A stretch of 64,000 nucleotides of DNA from Rhynchonema sp. JSB1_4. Lineage: Eukaryota; Nematoda; Chromadorea; Monhysterida; Xyalidae. Below are positions 12,066 to 24,500 of this stretch, one piece after another. Each line of letters starts with the position of its first letter. Position 1 is the first letter of the stretch. A program made the position numbers and the translations under genes. The notes beneath the pieces are model-generated. The model saw nothing but the letters and a program-made list of their open reading frames with translations. It did not search any database and was not told the origin of the DNA. Location: positions 1 to 64,000 of the forward strand of contig JASAMV010006592.1 in NCBI GenBank assembly GCA_030248065.1, given 5' to 3'.

Positions 12066-15000
12066 TCACAACCACGTTGACTTAGTGTGCTGCACAAACT
12101 CGTCCTCCGCAGAGCACCCGTCACCGTCACTCCTCCGCCTTCCATCTGGTGCCTGTCTCATTCGCGCACATCTCAACCACAAATCAGCAACGACCATCTT
12201 GGGTCGGAGCCAGAAAATCGCAACGAACGTGTCGCGAAACAGACTCGACATGATGCAGTAGAGACCGAAATTGATCGAACTATTGATCAGGGAGAGCAGA
12301 TCGAATACGTTGCCGACAATCGGGTAGATCATTCGGTAGAGGTCGGTCGGATAGAGTGATGCGACGATTGAATAGGCGGCCTGCGGCAATTCGGTCAACA
12401 GGGACACCAGAAGGATGGTGATCAGCAGCACGGTCGTTCGGTGGGCGAAACCTGGATGTTAACGATGGATACGTTGATTGGAGAAAGGCTTTTGATTTTG
12501 TCAGACGGTTTTGGGGTTCACGTGGTCGCCCCGGTCATTTGAGGTTTCACACTGATGATGCCAGGGTTTCACATTGAGAGTGAAACGGGCAAAAGTCACT
12601 CGACCAGCGACTCGCCTACGGTGAACCTGGTCGGAGGTCGTTTTCGCAAACAGACAGTTTGCGCCAGGGCATCATCAGTGCGAGTAGGTCCCCCACGTGA
12701 CCGCACCCATTTCCACAAGTACCTGCACAGTGGTGCGTGCCCGAATGCTGCACGGCCAGTGGCATGGCGCTGGCGATCGTCATCTGATCCAGCCCGTCAA
12801 CAAAGTCGCTCGTCCGCCGTCGGGCCAACATCGATGGCTTTAATGCGGCCGGGTTGCTGCATCTGTAATCAATTTACTGCAACTTGTCAGAAGTTTGGCC
12901 GTGGGCTGCGATGAGAGGACGGCTAGGATTCATGTTGTCAACTTTGATCGTCAGGTATGAAATGCACACAACCAACAGATATTGGTCGCACAATGACTTT
13001 GTAAGAATTGGTCAGTTTTTTTCCTGATTCGTAAAGAGGGAAAGTGACGGGGCAATGACGTTGCGTTGCGTGATCGCACACAAAGCATGCAGTAAAGAGA
13101 ATGTTTCAGACCTGCGGCAACGTGGTTGATCTGCGATTATTTTCAGCTGAAAATGTTATGTGAGAATCACAAAGAGCACAGTGGTTAAGAGTGACTGAAC
13201 TTGAAAATCAGGATTGATTTGATGAATTCTTATATGGCCATTGTGCGACCAATACAAACATGCCTTACAAACATCAGCAGATGCGTGCTGGACTGAGTTG
13301 CCGGCAAAAGTTAACGATCCCTGAGTTGGCAAAAATTAGCGCACGCACTCTTAGCGAACACGTATGCAAGGCGCACTGGGTTGTTTTTTTTTTAAAAAAA
13401 TATGCCTTCTATGTGTCGCAAAAAAATAACAAAATGGCAGACCCCACCCACTTGTCACGTAACCCCGGCGATTGGAACGCAATAGGCGCGTTCTCGTCCA
13501 CAGCGGTCAGCTGATGCGCATGAGTGTGTACAATCACCGTTGATTGCTTTTGGCAAATTGATGGCGCCTATAAATTCAAACACTTGAAGGCAGTTTTATA
13601 GTCTTTCCGTTTTATCATATAGCCTAGCAGCAACATACAGAAAATGTTTCATTGCCTTGAAAACATAGCAGTCATCGTCGTGCATGATAACCAACAGGTT
13701 GACAACGTGGCTCGGAAACTGCCTGTTATAATGATGGCTGCTGTTTCGATGAAACCTCTGCTGTATACTTTGTGTGGACCGAGAATAAAATGAAACACTA
13801 TACGATCACATCACTCTTTGTGCTAAGAATATAGCGAGATTTATTCGGGATGCCTCTAATTTCGCCCTGAAGACCTGACCAAAGTCATGGTTGTAACCCA
13901 AGAGAAAAGAAAATCATTTCGTACTTCCTGAGCCACACTGGTGGCGCATGCCTCATAGCGGAACCGCTTTCGTGTGTCTTGCGCCCGCTTGTAGCTTCGG
14001 ACCAGCATCACAATCAAGCCAGTCAGGCACACACACGGCAGAAGTTTGAAGAATAGGCCTGAAATGTATAAATTCTCAGTTATTATTACTTTTATAATAT
14101 ATTTTTACGTGAAAGTTTGTTCGCATGTTATGTACATATACAGTAATTCGTCACGTTGCAAGTAAAAGCAAAAATGACACACGCGGCGCCTACGAAGTCA
14201 GGGCGAGTCATGTATGTATGGTCTATTTATGTCATCATGGCACACAAAGCTAACATAGGCAACATGCTCCACGAATAATGTTGCGTTTAATGCCATGGCG
14301 CCGTGTGTGAATTATGAAAGCGTCAGGAGGTCAAGAGAGGTTGTTTAGACAATTCAAGACATAAATGTTTGAAGTGCCCGCTGTTCTCTGTTTGGTTGTG
14401 GTCGGTTTGATACATGATTGTTGTGAAAGTTGTGCCGCGCGTTACCAACTTGTCTGATGATGGTAAAATTCAAGTCATGTCCCACGCCATCTTCTATGCG
14501 ACATAAATTCACGAATGCAACACATTCCAAGAGAATTCAAAGAAGTGCATTTTGTTGCGACATGAAAATATTTTAGCCGGTCTCTATATGTGTATGCACC
14601 CACCATTTGTCCACAAACATATCCTCACGACCAGACAGTCGTGCATGAGTGCAATACGCGAGTAGTCAACGCGCCAACGCGGTCCGGTCAGATTACGACA
14701 TTCGGCCGGGTCATTACGTGTCGCCACTGTATCGGCGATATACGCCGAGCTGGAATCAGGGTTGGGCAAAAAAAAAACGACGGCGTTTTTTCTTAAAAAA
14801 ACGACGTTTTTTTTTAAAAAAACGCCTGGGTCGTTTTTCGTTTTTTTTAAACCCTGAATTTCCTTGATTTTCCCTGATCTTTCAGGGAAAGTACCCTGAT
14901 TATCAAGGAAAATCAATTTTTTGTCCCATTTTTTTCAAAAAATTTTCGACCAATTTTTACTTTGTCGAGATACGTCGATATGCGGAGTTTGACTTTCAGT

Positions 15001-18000
15001 GATGACCCCGGCCAAAGTTGGTCCCATGATGCGGGTCTGATATGAGATCTTAACAACTCGCTAGAAAAGGGTTGAAACCCGTTTATTTTGCCTCAGAACA
15101 CATAGAATTACTTCATTTAACCACGTTTTCTTCCCAATATGAGCGTTTTCCAATTTTTCTGGGGGCATATTTTGGTCATCTGGGCGTTTAAAAAAAAACG
15201 TTTTTTTTAAAAAAAAACGTTTAAACGTTTTTTGCCCAACCCTGGCTGGAATATGTACATAATGTTGCAGCGGTTGTGTGAAACATCAACTGCCAACACC
15301 ACTTTCCTCCATCATATATACGAAGTTTTATACATATAAAGGCAAACCACGCCAACACGAGCCCGATTTCGGAGACCGAGTGCTTGTAAAACGAATAGAA
15401 AGAGAAAATCATCACGCTCCACTTTGTATTCTACAATGTGTAACATTTCCCAAATTAGCAGCCACGTCAGAATGTTTCACCACTCTGCCAGCTGCGAAAT
15501 CGGGCTCGTGTTGGCCTATATTTGCCTATATTCTGCAACGTGGTGCATGAAGATTTTCACTTTGTTTTGTCAGCACATCACTCCCGAAATCGGGCTCGTG
15601 TTGGCGTAGTTTGCCTATAAAGGCAAGCTACACCAACATGAGCTCGATTTCGAAGGTGGTGTGTATTCAAAACGAATAGAAAAAGAAAATCATCATGCTC
15701 CGTTTTCTATTCTTCAACGTGCAACATTTCCCAAATCAGCAGCCACGTATGAATGTTTCACTATTCTGCCAGCTCCGAAATCGAACTCGTGTTGGTGTAG
15801 TTTGCCTGTACATACAGTACCAACAGCAGCAACACTCAAAACCCTGATTAGAAAAGGCACTGTTGTCGAATATGGTGCTCTTGTGTCTGTCACAACAACA
15901 CGACGTTGTATCAATACCTGCCTAATTTGTATTCCTGTTCTTCTCCTTTGAAAACATCACGTAAGTTGTTCAAACAATTCCGCGACCTTTCCGTCCCAAA
16001 AATTCAGGACCGACCTTTTCGTTCCGTTTCCTGTACAGTCAGTTTAAAACATTTTTTCAGTTTTTGTGCACTTTGAGCGCATCATTACTGCAGTAGCCTT
16101 TTACGCCCCGGGATGGCAAATTAGCAGAATTTTGTTCCTCTTTCGAAGCCGGCAATCTCATTTTCATTGCCTTCATTTATCCCTAAAACCAACCAGGCGA
16201 ATAACCAAACCGCTGTATAATTATTAAGTACCTACACCAGTAATAATAATTACTATGTATAGTCTTTCCGTATTATATTGGTCCAAACACCCACTCAACG
16301 TGCGATCCAGTTGCTCCTAGCTAAGGTCGAAATTATGCGATTCACCTTGAAAATGCAAAGAAAAGAGAAATCAGACGTCACACGCCAGGTAAGATTCCGT
16401 CGCACGAAACAATGTTTCAGGCTTCTGGTGACGTTGGCGGCGTGCATGTCACGTGTGATTTCTCTTTCTTTGCATTTTCAAGGTGAGTCGTGGATTTCGA
16501 CCTCAGCTAGGAGTTGGCTTACAACGTTGACACGGCTTCCTTTGACTCGCATAAAAAGGAAATACTATACGTCCCATATACTTGCTCCATCATAGCTATT
16601 TTAACAATAATGTGTATAATTAAAGCTCTGTCATTAAAATTTTGCGCTGATTGTTATCGACGCAATTATCGTCATTCCGTACAAACGCAGCTACAGTATG
16701 CCATGCACGTGGCATGCGTGCCCTATGGGGCAGGGTTGAAAAAAAATTTTTTTAATTAATGAGCTTTTTAAAAAAAATATTTTTTTGATTTTTTTTGACG
16801 AAATTTTTTTTATTAGAAAAAGTTTTGCAAACGACGTTTCAGGATAAATGAAGTCGATGCAACATATTTTTTCAAAAATTGAAAAATTTTCGCCTGAGAC
16901 CCAACTTGTGTGGTGACACCCGGTAGTATTGTGCAGATTCTATGGTCTCCGACCAGTCTGAGGTTGATGTTCACTAACGATGTTACTCTGATGTATTCTA
17001 GCATGCCGTACAACGTATTTTAACACATCTAATGCCGTATATGTGATATACGACCATCAAAATATCGATTACAGCCCAAATCTTGCGTGTCAGATCGACT
17101 TTGCGTGCCAGGTTTTGCACCAGACCTGCATATATACATGTGTAGTAGCATGCAGTTGTACATTATCGGTGCCACATCACTATAAAAGACCCAGCCCCGC
17201 GCATCCCTGTACGGATTTGGGGACAATACAGGGCGCCGCAGGCGCGATTTTGGAAAAATTGTCCCGTCCACAGAAAAAAGTGCCAATTTTTTGCCACGAA
17301 AAAGGCCATTTTTGACATTTCAGCCCATTTTGGGCAACTTTTATTATTAAAAAAAAGCAAAATCTGAGTTTCAAAAAAAATTTTTTTTTAATTAACCACT
17401 TTTTTTTGAAACGACCCTGCTATGGGGCATTATCAACTTTGAAGGCAGCATGGACTTGGTTGGGTGTGTTGGCAAATTTTGGTTTAGCTGTGTTTTGCTA
17501 TAGACTTGGCGCACTAATTTCGGCCAGCACACAGAATTGTCGTTCCCTGCACCACATCCACAACTTTTCAGGTCTCTGATCGAGATTGGTGCGCCCTAAT
17601 CTACATCTCACACTAAAATTTGCATGCCCAAGTTATGTATATCCATGCCAAGTCCAATAACTTGCCTTCAAAGTTAATACGGGCCATAGTGTATAGCGCG
17701 ACGACATTCGTATGATAAGAAAGTAGCCCTAATTGGACCATAGATGAAACGAATGTGAACCGGGTTATTAGTTGTTAATACACTTGGATGGTTCAATAGT
17801 GATAGCCGCTGTAGTGTTGACGACAACAGATACCCTTCAACGTTTAAAGGTGCTGGTCAACAACCCTTCGACCGCGCTTGATCTTGGGGATAGTGTATAT
17901 AAACAAAGTTTGGACATCGTGTTACTCGACCCTAATCTGGCGAGCCGATTGGTTGCTTCCTGATGTTTCACGGCCGCGTTGAAGTATGCCCCTGGTGAAA

Positions 18001-20850
18001 AAAACCGAAAAAATTTGAAATGCTGCTGTGACTCGAATAGGCTGTTTCAAAGTTTGATGCTTGAGTGACAGCAACCTCCAACATTGTGGCAAAAACAGCA
18101 ATGCACAATAGCTATTGAAACGTCCGCATTGTTGAATAAAAAATAAAAGGTTTCAGAAACCTGGTCATTTTTTGTTATGATTTTGTACTCGTATAATTAT
18201 AAGCATCTGTGGTGAATGAAATAAGTTGTCAATTACAAATAAAAATCCTCTAACTATCAAGTTCCTTGTTTGTGCTTCCCAGTTTTCAAAACCCTACACA
18301 GCTCACACAATGTTTACCACAACATGCGCAAGGCAGCCTTTCCAATGCGCACACACACAAAGCTTGCCAGCTGTGAAACATTGCTGTGTTGTCGCTGTGC
18401 TGACTGTGTGTTGTCGTTGTGTGTGCGCTTTGAGAATGGCTGCCTTGCGCATGTTGTAGTAAACATTGTGTGAGCTGTGTAGGGTTTTGAAAACTGGGAA
18501 GCACAAACAAGAAACTTGATAATTAGAGAATTTTTATTTGTGATTGACAACTTATTTCATTCACCACAGATGCTTAAAGGTCGATTTATACTTCTGACTT
18601 CCGGGAAGTAGAAGTCAAAATCCGGAGAAGTCACTACCACGCAGAAGTGTCCGGCAAGGCAGTGATTGCGTGTGGTGATTGCCTGTTCCGCTCTGTCCAA
18701 TGACCGCTACCTGCCGTCTACTGTTCTTGCTCCGTCAATTAGCTGACCGAACGGGCAGTCACAAATTTCTGACTGCTACTGCCGGGCAGTCAGAGTATAA
18801 ACAGACCTTAAAATTATACGAGTACAAAATCCTGGCAAAAAATGACCAGGTTTCTGAAACCTTTTATTTTTTTATTCGACAATGCGGACGTTTCAATAGC
18901 TATTGTGCATTGCTGTTTTTGCCACAATGTTGGAGGTTGCTGTCACTCCAGTATCAAACTGTGAAACAGCCTATTCGAGTCACAGCAGCATTTCAAATTT
19001 TTTCGGTTTTTTTCACCAGGGGCAAACTTCAACGCGGCCGTGAAACATCAGGAAGCAACCAATCGGCTCGCCAGATTAGGGTCGAGTAACACGATGTCCA
19101 AACTTTGTTTATATACACTACCCCCTAGATCAAGCGCGGTCGAAGGGTTATTGACCAGCAGCTTTAAACGAAAAAAGGCAGTAGCGTTGACAACATTAGT
19201 GTAAGCCCACCTATCCGATCTGGATGCTAACAGACCGTGTATCGACTGGTTGAAGACACAAACAAGGAAATCGAAAGTGCACACCAGACACAAGCCCGCG
19301 CACCGATGCTTTTCGTTATCGGAGAATACCAAAACCGGTCCAATCAAAGGTGATTTTAACAATTTCTGTAAAGTTCGAAAAAAAGATTCGATGCCAACCC
19401 TACAACAACAGACCTGTGAAACATCGGCAAGATCATGAACAACGCGACGACGGCGAACACGGCTGCAATTTGTTTCATCAACAGCCGAAAGTAACCCAAA
19501 CCGGAGTTATTCACCCGCGAATGGTAGAGACTGGGCCGCGTGATCACCTGGAAAAAATTTATGGGCACAGTCTGTTCTCTTTATAGTGGATGCTCCAGCC
19601 TACGCAGATGAAGGTATGGGCAATCCATCGGCTCATGGCACTTTTTATACACACAGCGCACGCAGCAGCACACACAAAAAAACAAAACCACCAATCCCCC
19701 AACACAACAAACACAACTAAAAAAAACACAATAACAACCAAAATACAGCTGTTCGTCCGTTTACAATTGTGATCTAACTTATGCCCCCCCGATTGCATGC
19801 GTAATAAAATCCAGTTTCAGTGCTGTCCTGCAAAAGCAACCAAAATTTTTGTGCCAAGCTAGTATCTATATGCGCCCTGAGTTGACAAGGAAAGTAATGC
19901 GTTGAATGGCTAACCAATAAACGTGTGAATGCGAGTAACACATTCAGCCACAAGCTGACGGTGTGCAAATAGATGGAGAGCACTTCATGCAAAATGATGA
20001 AATGCGCCCAGAAAGTGCTGAGCAACTGCGCCGCACATTTCGGTCTGAAATCAGAGAAGAAAATGCGAGTTTGTCTCGAGGCTGATGCTATACTGTTGTC
20101 GAGGCGCAACTGCCTGCGATTCGTGCAAACGCAGCTGGAGGCATTTGCGCTGACAACATTAGCATAGGCCTTTGTCGAAAATATAACAAGGATGTGTCTT
20201 TTTTTTGCACCAGCACGGGGCCAACCCTCCGCACCCCATGAACGCGCCGCACCTGAAGATGTGAAAATGAGCGACATATAGTAAATTGGTGACCATCGTG
20301 CCCGTATCACACATGGCGATTGCCGACAGCAATATATTGGCCAGCGTGCGCATTGAAGGACGGGTCAGCACTGCGAGCAGGCCTGAAATTGGAGTTGGAA
20401 AGGCTTAGGCTCGTTCAGGGAAACGGAATACCCAAAACAATACACCCAACAAGATTTCCTAATGAGCTTTCGACAAACTCTTCTAACAATTACTGTGTAT
20501 TGTTTGGTTTCAGATTTAAAGTGGCGTGTTTTTCTAAATTATAGGTCAAGTTTAGCGAAAGATACGATCGTCATAAACGCGGGAACAACACGTGCACTCG
20601 CGCGGTATTTTGCCGGAAAGCAAACCTTGTTCAATCCAGGTCGATCCGCTCCCTCCGCACCCCCAATCCCAAACAAAAGTTGTGCGGCTGTACAGCACCA
20701 ACCAATATTAGTGACCACTCCAACCACACAGATGGCGAACGACAAATGACCGTGCATGTTATTGTAGAACGCAAATATTTCGTGTAACGATTGCGCGAAA
20801 CGGCGACCCTCCGCTGCAGTCGAAAAGTACGGCGTCATATTGCACAACAT
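12066..20850 (-). CDS. Rhodopsin-type neuropeptide receptor, FMRFamide/myosuppressin-receptor (DMSR) like
   Basis: A seven-transmembrane G-protein-coupled receptor, minus strand. Exon 1 (to 20703; likely Met at 20850) has an N-terminal tail with an N-glycosylation site and TM1 (HGHLSFAICVVGVVTNI). Exon 2 (20370-20253) has LTRPSMRTLANILLSAIAMC, TM2. Exon 3 (20044-19915) has the extracellular Cys and TM3 (SLWLNVLLAFTRLL). A probable exon near 19660-19590 is unsure. About 19548-19413 gives TM5 (KQIAAVFAVVALFMILPMF). The last exon, about 12453-12066, has TM6 with LLTELPQ, TM7 with SLINSSINFGLYCIMSSLF, and a charged tail ending in a stop. The ELPQ and SSINFxLY signatures suit DMSR/FMRFamide receptors. 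TM4 and the third intracellular loop were not settled. The final intron of about 6.9 kb is full of mobile elements. The 8-mer ATGTTTCA at 19417 is in coding sequence. Confidence 0.7.
12550..12680. repeat. Short foldback with CACTGATGATGCC ends
   Basis: Begins CACTGATGATGCC and ends GGCATCATCAGTG, exact complements. It lies just upstream of the receptor's last exon on the gene strand. Related CACTGACGATGACC ends occur at 5387, 9957 and 42235, and inverted near 35080-35100, pointing to a small dispersed family. Confidence 0.6.
12981..13253. mobile_element. Foldback MITE, copy B
   Basis: Ends ATTGGTCGCACAATGAC and GTCATTGTGCGACCAAT, flanked by TA. Same family as 10889-11170, in opposite orientation. 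The ATGTTTCA 8-mer at 13101 lies about 13 bp from the geometric centre (13117). Confidence 0.85.
14757..15244. mobile_element. Non-autonomous hAT-like element, 488 bp, perfect 8-bp target duplication
   Basis: Starts CAGGGTTGGGC and ends GCCCAACCCTG, flanked on both sides by GCTGGAAT (14749-14756 and 15245-15252). An 8-bp duplication plus CAG.../...CTG ends is the hAT pattern. The interior has long A/T runs around CG dinucleotides and a unique core. It is the reverse complement of the copy at 22379-22893, and a truncated copy lies at 25604-25843. No transposase. Confidence 0.9.
15335..15810. repeat. Tandem pair of foldback elements
   Basis: Copy one (about 15335-15530) and copy two (about 15615-15810) share the ends TATAAAGGCAAACYACRCCAACAYGAG and complement, the interior AACATTTCCCAAAT and one ATGTTTCA each (15472, 15753). 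The head TATAGGCAAACCACGCCAAC recurs at 53115, so the family is dispersed. Confidence 0.75.
16313..16514. repeat. Foldback element with ATGTTTCA at its exact centre
   Basis: The left arm (16313-16385) contains TTCACCTTGAAAATGCAAAG and GAGAAATCA; the right arm (16452-16514) is its complement and ends CAGCTAGGAG. The centre of symmetry is about 16413, and the 8-mer occupies 16412-16419. Confidence 0.85.
16731..17419. mobile_element. Non-autonomous hAT-like element, 689 bp, perfect 8-bp target duplication
   Basis: Begins CAGGGTTGAAAAAA and ends TTTTTTGAAACGACCCTG; the duplication is CTATGGGG at 16723-16730 and 17420-17427. The A/T-run interior resembles the 14757 family, but the core is different. 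It sits in the long receptor intron. Confidence 0.9.
17840..19170. repeat. Large imperfect palindrome, about 1.3 kb, interrupted by a MITE
   Basis: The left arm, from about 17840, reads TTTAAAGGTGCTGGTCAACA, continues through GACCGCGCTTGATC and then an AT-rich stretch to about 18375. The right arm is its complement out to about 19170. The symmetry breaks only at 18577-18807, where a small transposon has inserted in the right arm. The middle (18200-18575) is a tight foldback centred near 18390, with TGAAACAT at 18374. The arm copies of the 8-mer (17963 and 19041) pair with each other. Confidence 0.85.
18577..18807. mobile_element. MITE with TTA target duplication (PIF/Harbinger-like)
   Basis: The ends AAGGTCGATTTATAC and GTATAAACAGACC are near-inverted, flanked by TTA (18574-18576, 18808-18810). 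The empty site can be read in the other palindrome arm (about 18180-18205), which shows the sequence before insertion. The interior repeats GGCAGT/ACTGCC motifs. A 3-bp TTA site fits Harbinger-type elements; class assignment is inference. Confidence 0.7.
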
Positions 20851-21799
20851 TTTTTTGGGCCACACTGTGTGTTTTGAGGCTGCAAAAAAACCGCGCGGGC
20901 TTAAAGAAACACACGCGTTTGGCACCGTTTCAAAATTGAGGGCAGTGTAGTACTGCGACTAACGACTTTCGACAAAAATGTGCCAAATGGTCTAAGTGAA
21001 CGAGTGACTGGACTTCAAGCGGTCACACATCAGCCACCTGCCGTATGTCGTGGGCCATACTATGTCAATTCTGGAGAGTTAAGAACAAAAACTCCCGCCA
21101 CATAATATGAACCAGCTGTATCGGAACGTGGGCGGGGTACTGTAGGCTTGCTCAGCTTCACCGGAATTGTACCTATGTATAGATTATGGTGCTTTGAGGA
21201 TAGGACTAAAAAAAGTAAATCGGCGTTTGTGCATGCAACCACCCTGACGGATGTGTTACCTAGCATTTTCAATGTAATAGTGGCTATATTTGAAATTTTC
21301 AAATCAGGGGCCGCGAAAGCTTCACCCAGAAGTCTGTAGAAAATTGCGAGCCTAAGTATGAATCTGCAACACTCCTAACGTGTTGCAACTGCACCTCTAA
21401 CCTGCAATCTGCAATACCCAATATCAATACTGGCTGTATCGCACGCGCGTTTGCGTAGGCACACAGATAACTGGTCGATGGATTTACGGATGGGTGTAAT
21501 TATATAAAACATACAGCATCTATTCGAAGCCAAAGTCAAACCCAAACCGAAGTCGTCTCCGACTCCGGTGACACCCACGGACCCCGACCCTATCCGACCC
21601 CGGATGTCAGAATGAACTTTCGCATGCAAAGTGCTGTTTTTTAATTGGATTTCTTATTCTTAGCCCTATGTTGATTTGAATATGAACTAGATTAAGTTTG
21701 CGATAAAGATGCACCCCCGTGTCCATATATACTAATGTTTAACCATATGTCCGAGGCTGTACAAACCTAGGTACGTAGGTAGTGTAGGTTACCTTGGCA
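20851..21799. other. Region upstream of the receptor, unassigned
   Basis: Contains an in-frame 5' extension of receptor exon 1 (to 20925) and otherwise nothing recognisable. Presumably holds the receptor promoter. Confidence 0.35.
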
Positions 21800-23033
21800 C
21801 AGTGGTTAATAAAAAAAATTTATTCTTGGAGCCCCATTTTTTAAAAAAATTGTTTTTTTATTAAATTTTTTTTTATTCCAGCCAAAATCTGCCCAACACG
21901 ATAAAAAATGAGCGCTCAAGTACAAAATAGGGGTATTTTTGTTACATAGTGTGTTCTAAGTGCATATAAAGCACAGGTGATATGAAAACCATGCTATCCA
22001 ACGGTTGATAAGTACCAACCATAGTCAGGTATACACCCGTAGCCTTCCCCAGGTGGCGCGCGAGTGATGGTATGGCTTTCTTATGTTCGGGATGTGAATT
22101 TTGGGTGAAATTATTGCGTCGAGGTACACGACCAATGCAAATAAGCTGCACATTGTGTGAAATTAGAGTGAATATTACATGTAGTAGTAGTACTTTATTC
22201 TTCGTTTCAGACACGAAATTACATCGAATCACTCCTTTCGGGTCTGGGGCATGGATAAATAAATGCCCACCCAGTCACACGTACGTGTGTAGTCATATGG
22301 GAGGCCTTGTGAGTGTGTGCACTATGTCTAGATGCCACAAAACAACGATTATGGCACCCGATACACCCATGGTATTGTCAGGGTTGGGCAAAAAACGTTT
22401 TTTTTTCAAAAAATCGTTTTTTTTAAAAAAAAACGTTTTTTTTAAAAAAAACGTTTTTTTTAAAACGCCCAGATGACCGAAATATGCCCCCAAAAAAATT
22501 GGAAAACGCTCATGTTGGGAAGAAAACCTGGTTAAATGAAGTAATTCTATGTGTTCTGAGGCAAAATAAATGGGTTTCAACCCTTTTCTAGCGAGTTGCT
22601 AAGATCCCATATCAGACCCGCATCGTGGGACCAACTTTGGCCGGGGTCATCACTGAAAGTCAAACTCCGTATATCGACGTATCTCGACAAAGTAAAAATT
22701 GGTCGAAAATTTTTTGAAAAAATGGGACAAAAAATTGATTTTCCTTGATAATCAGGGTACTTTCCCTGAAAAATCAGGGAAAATCAAGGAAATTCAGGAT
22801 TTAAAAAAAAACGAAAAACGACCCAGGCGTTTTTTTAAAAAAAACGTCGTTTTTTTTAAGAAAAACGCCGTCGTTTTTTTTTGCCCAACCCTGGGTATTG
22901 TCAGGTGATGTGAACAGTAGCAGTTCTTATAAAAAAATTGGAAATTTTCGCATTTAATAAAAAATTTTTTTTAACTTTTGGAACGAATTTTAAAAAAAAA
23001 TTTTTTTAATAAAATTTTTTTTTAAAACCACTG
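21800..23033. mobile_element. hAT-like element interrupted by a second hAT-like element
   Basis: Begins CAGTGGTTAATAAAAAAAAT and ends TTTAAAACCACTG. Flanks are CCTTGGCA (21792-21799) and CCTAGGCA (23034-23041), an 8-bp duplication with one mismatch. Without the inner element at 22379-22893 it would be about 710 bp. A/T-rich ends, no transposase. Confidence 0.8.
22379..22893. mobile_element. Nested non-autonomous hAT-like element, 515 bp
   Basis: CAGGGTTGGGC...GCCCAACCCTG, with perfect duplication GGTATTGT at 22371-22378 and 22894-22901. It is an inverted copy of 14757-15244. It inserted into the element at 21800-23033 and is therefore younger; its duplication is perfect while the host's has one mismatch. 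Confidence 0.92.
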
Positions 23034-24340
23034 CCTAGGCACATGTGGGTAGGTGTGGATGAAAAATCTTGCGCTTGTCTTTCGTCTAATAACACATTTT
23101 CATCAAGTGCTTCTTCAAAATTTGGTAATTCTTAGCTACATAACTCATGCACAATAGGTGCAGCTGCATCCGCCACTGAGTACGGAAAGTCGGAACACAC
23201 TCGTTGCGCCTTGCGGGCATAATCAAGAATAATGATTGCGCACAGTGTCAGGTTTGTGTCACCATTCAAAGCCGGTAAACAATAGGGAATATAGGAGGAG
23301 AAGGTATTTTTTTGTCTTGGCGCTAATGCAAATGAACTGATACGTTGCTATATATACACGTATTATCATGCATGACACGCAACTACTGTACATATGTAGC
23401 GTGCCAGCAGCGCCGCAACAGCGTGAAAAGTTCTTGAAAAAGGTTCAGTTTTGGCGATCACATGTAGTTAGCCTGTCCATAGTTCGCAATTAATTACCGG
23501 TGTTTTGATATGTATGGGCTGACGGACATTGATGGCAGTAACAGTAACAGCTGTGCTGTACAAGAACGGTCGCAGAGTCCGTGCGTCACAGCTCTGACAG
23601 GTCATCAAACTAAATTGCAACACAGCACAACCGCTTATCCAAAATGAACACACGACGTGGCAAGAAGCCAAAACGACAGAGCATTTGATATTTGGCACAG
23701 TCAAGATAATATTCGTAGCACGAATGTCTGCGGAGCAGCCGAAAACCATACAGTAGTTATAGATTGGGTGGAATTCACAAAACAAAGTCAAGCTCAACGT
23801 CAATGTTCAAGGTCAAATGTCTTCGCCATCACACTGGCTCATGCAGCAGGCGCGATTTTCTACAGGAATGGTCAACTTTGACGCGCTATTGTACAAAATC
23901 GGACACTTCGCTCGCTAAAGATTATTTTAAAGACACAAACATTTTGGAGGAGCTTTTGATTGTTTTACGAATTTCTGAAAAGACGCAAAGAAATGAACAG
24001 ACGATCAACAACGGCGGAACAAAAAATTGTGACTGCGGTGAATGATCGCTACATTATTTCGGTTCCATTGGTGAGAAACTATTACAAGTGAGAAATAATC
24101 TTCAGAAACGCTTGTGCTATACATCCGTAAAATAACGTTGAGCTTGACCCGGCGAGCTTGACTTTGTTTTGTGAATTCCACCCATCAGTACGAAGTTATT
24201 CCTGTGGCGAATTCAAAACTCAAGGAAATATCGGTACTTGAGGATAACTAGAGGGGAATTTTGAAGCTTTGCCCGCTCTACTGTATTTTGAGGTCATTTT
24301 GCCATTTGCGGGTGTTTATGAGCAGAAGGGTGGAATTTTC
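23034..24340. repeat. Intergenic with an inverted pair and a dispersed repeat
   Basis: About 23553-23660 matches 52447-52549 (GTCCGTGCGTCACAGCTCTG... to ...CCAAAATGAACACACG), a dispersed repeat. GGGTGGAATTCACAAAACAA at about 23766 pairs with its complement ending at about 24183, enclosing about 380 bp. No gene recognised. Confidence 0.6.
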
Positions 24341-24344
24341 AAAA

Positions 24345-24500
24345 CAGTTTAACCGAAAGTTGGGTGCAGTATTCGGTGTAAAGTTCGGTGGGGGAGCTCG
24401 GTGTAAACATGAAACATTGACTGCTATTGGGGTGTTTCAAATTTACACCGAACTTTCCGATTTTCGACCAAGCATCACACCGACTTTTGCTGTTGTTTAA
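24345..24500. repeat. Small degenerate foldback centred on TGAAACAT
   Basis: GGTGTAAAGTTCGGTG-type blocks on the left face TACACCGAACTTTC-type blocks on the right. The centre is about 24420 and the 8-mer is at 24410. Its design resembles 44397-44590, which also has a GGTGTAAA / TTTACACC theme. Confidence 0.6.

Noticed and set aside
12550..12680. Hammerhead ribozyme at CTGATGA...GTGAAAC
   Set aside because: The GAAA is used up by the hairpin TTTCAC/GTGAAA and no helix III or cleavage site exists; simple foldback ends explain the sequence.
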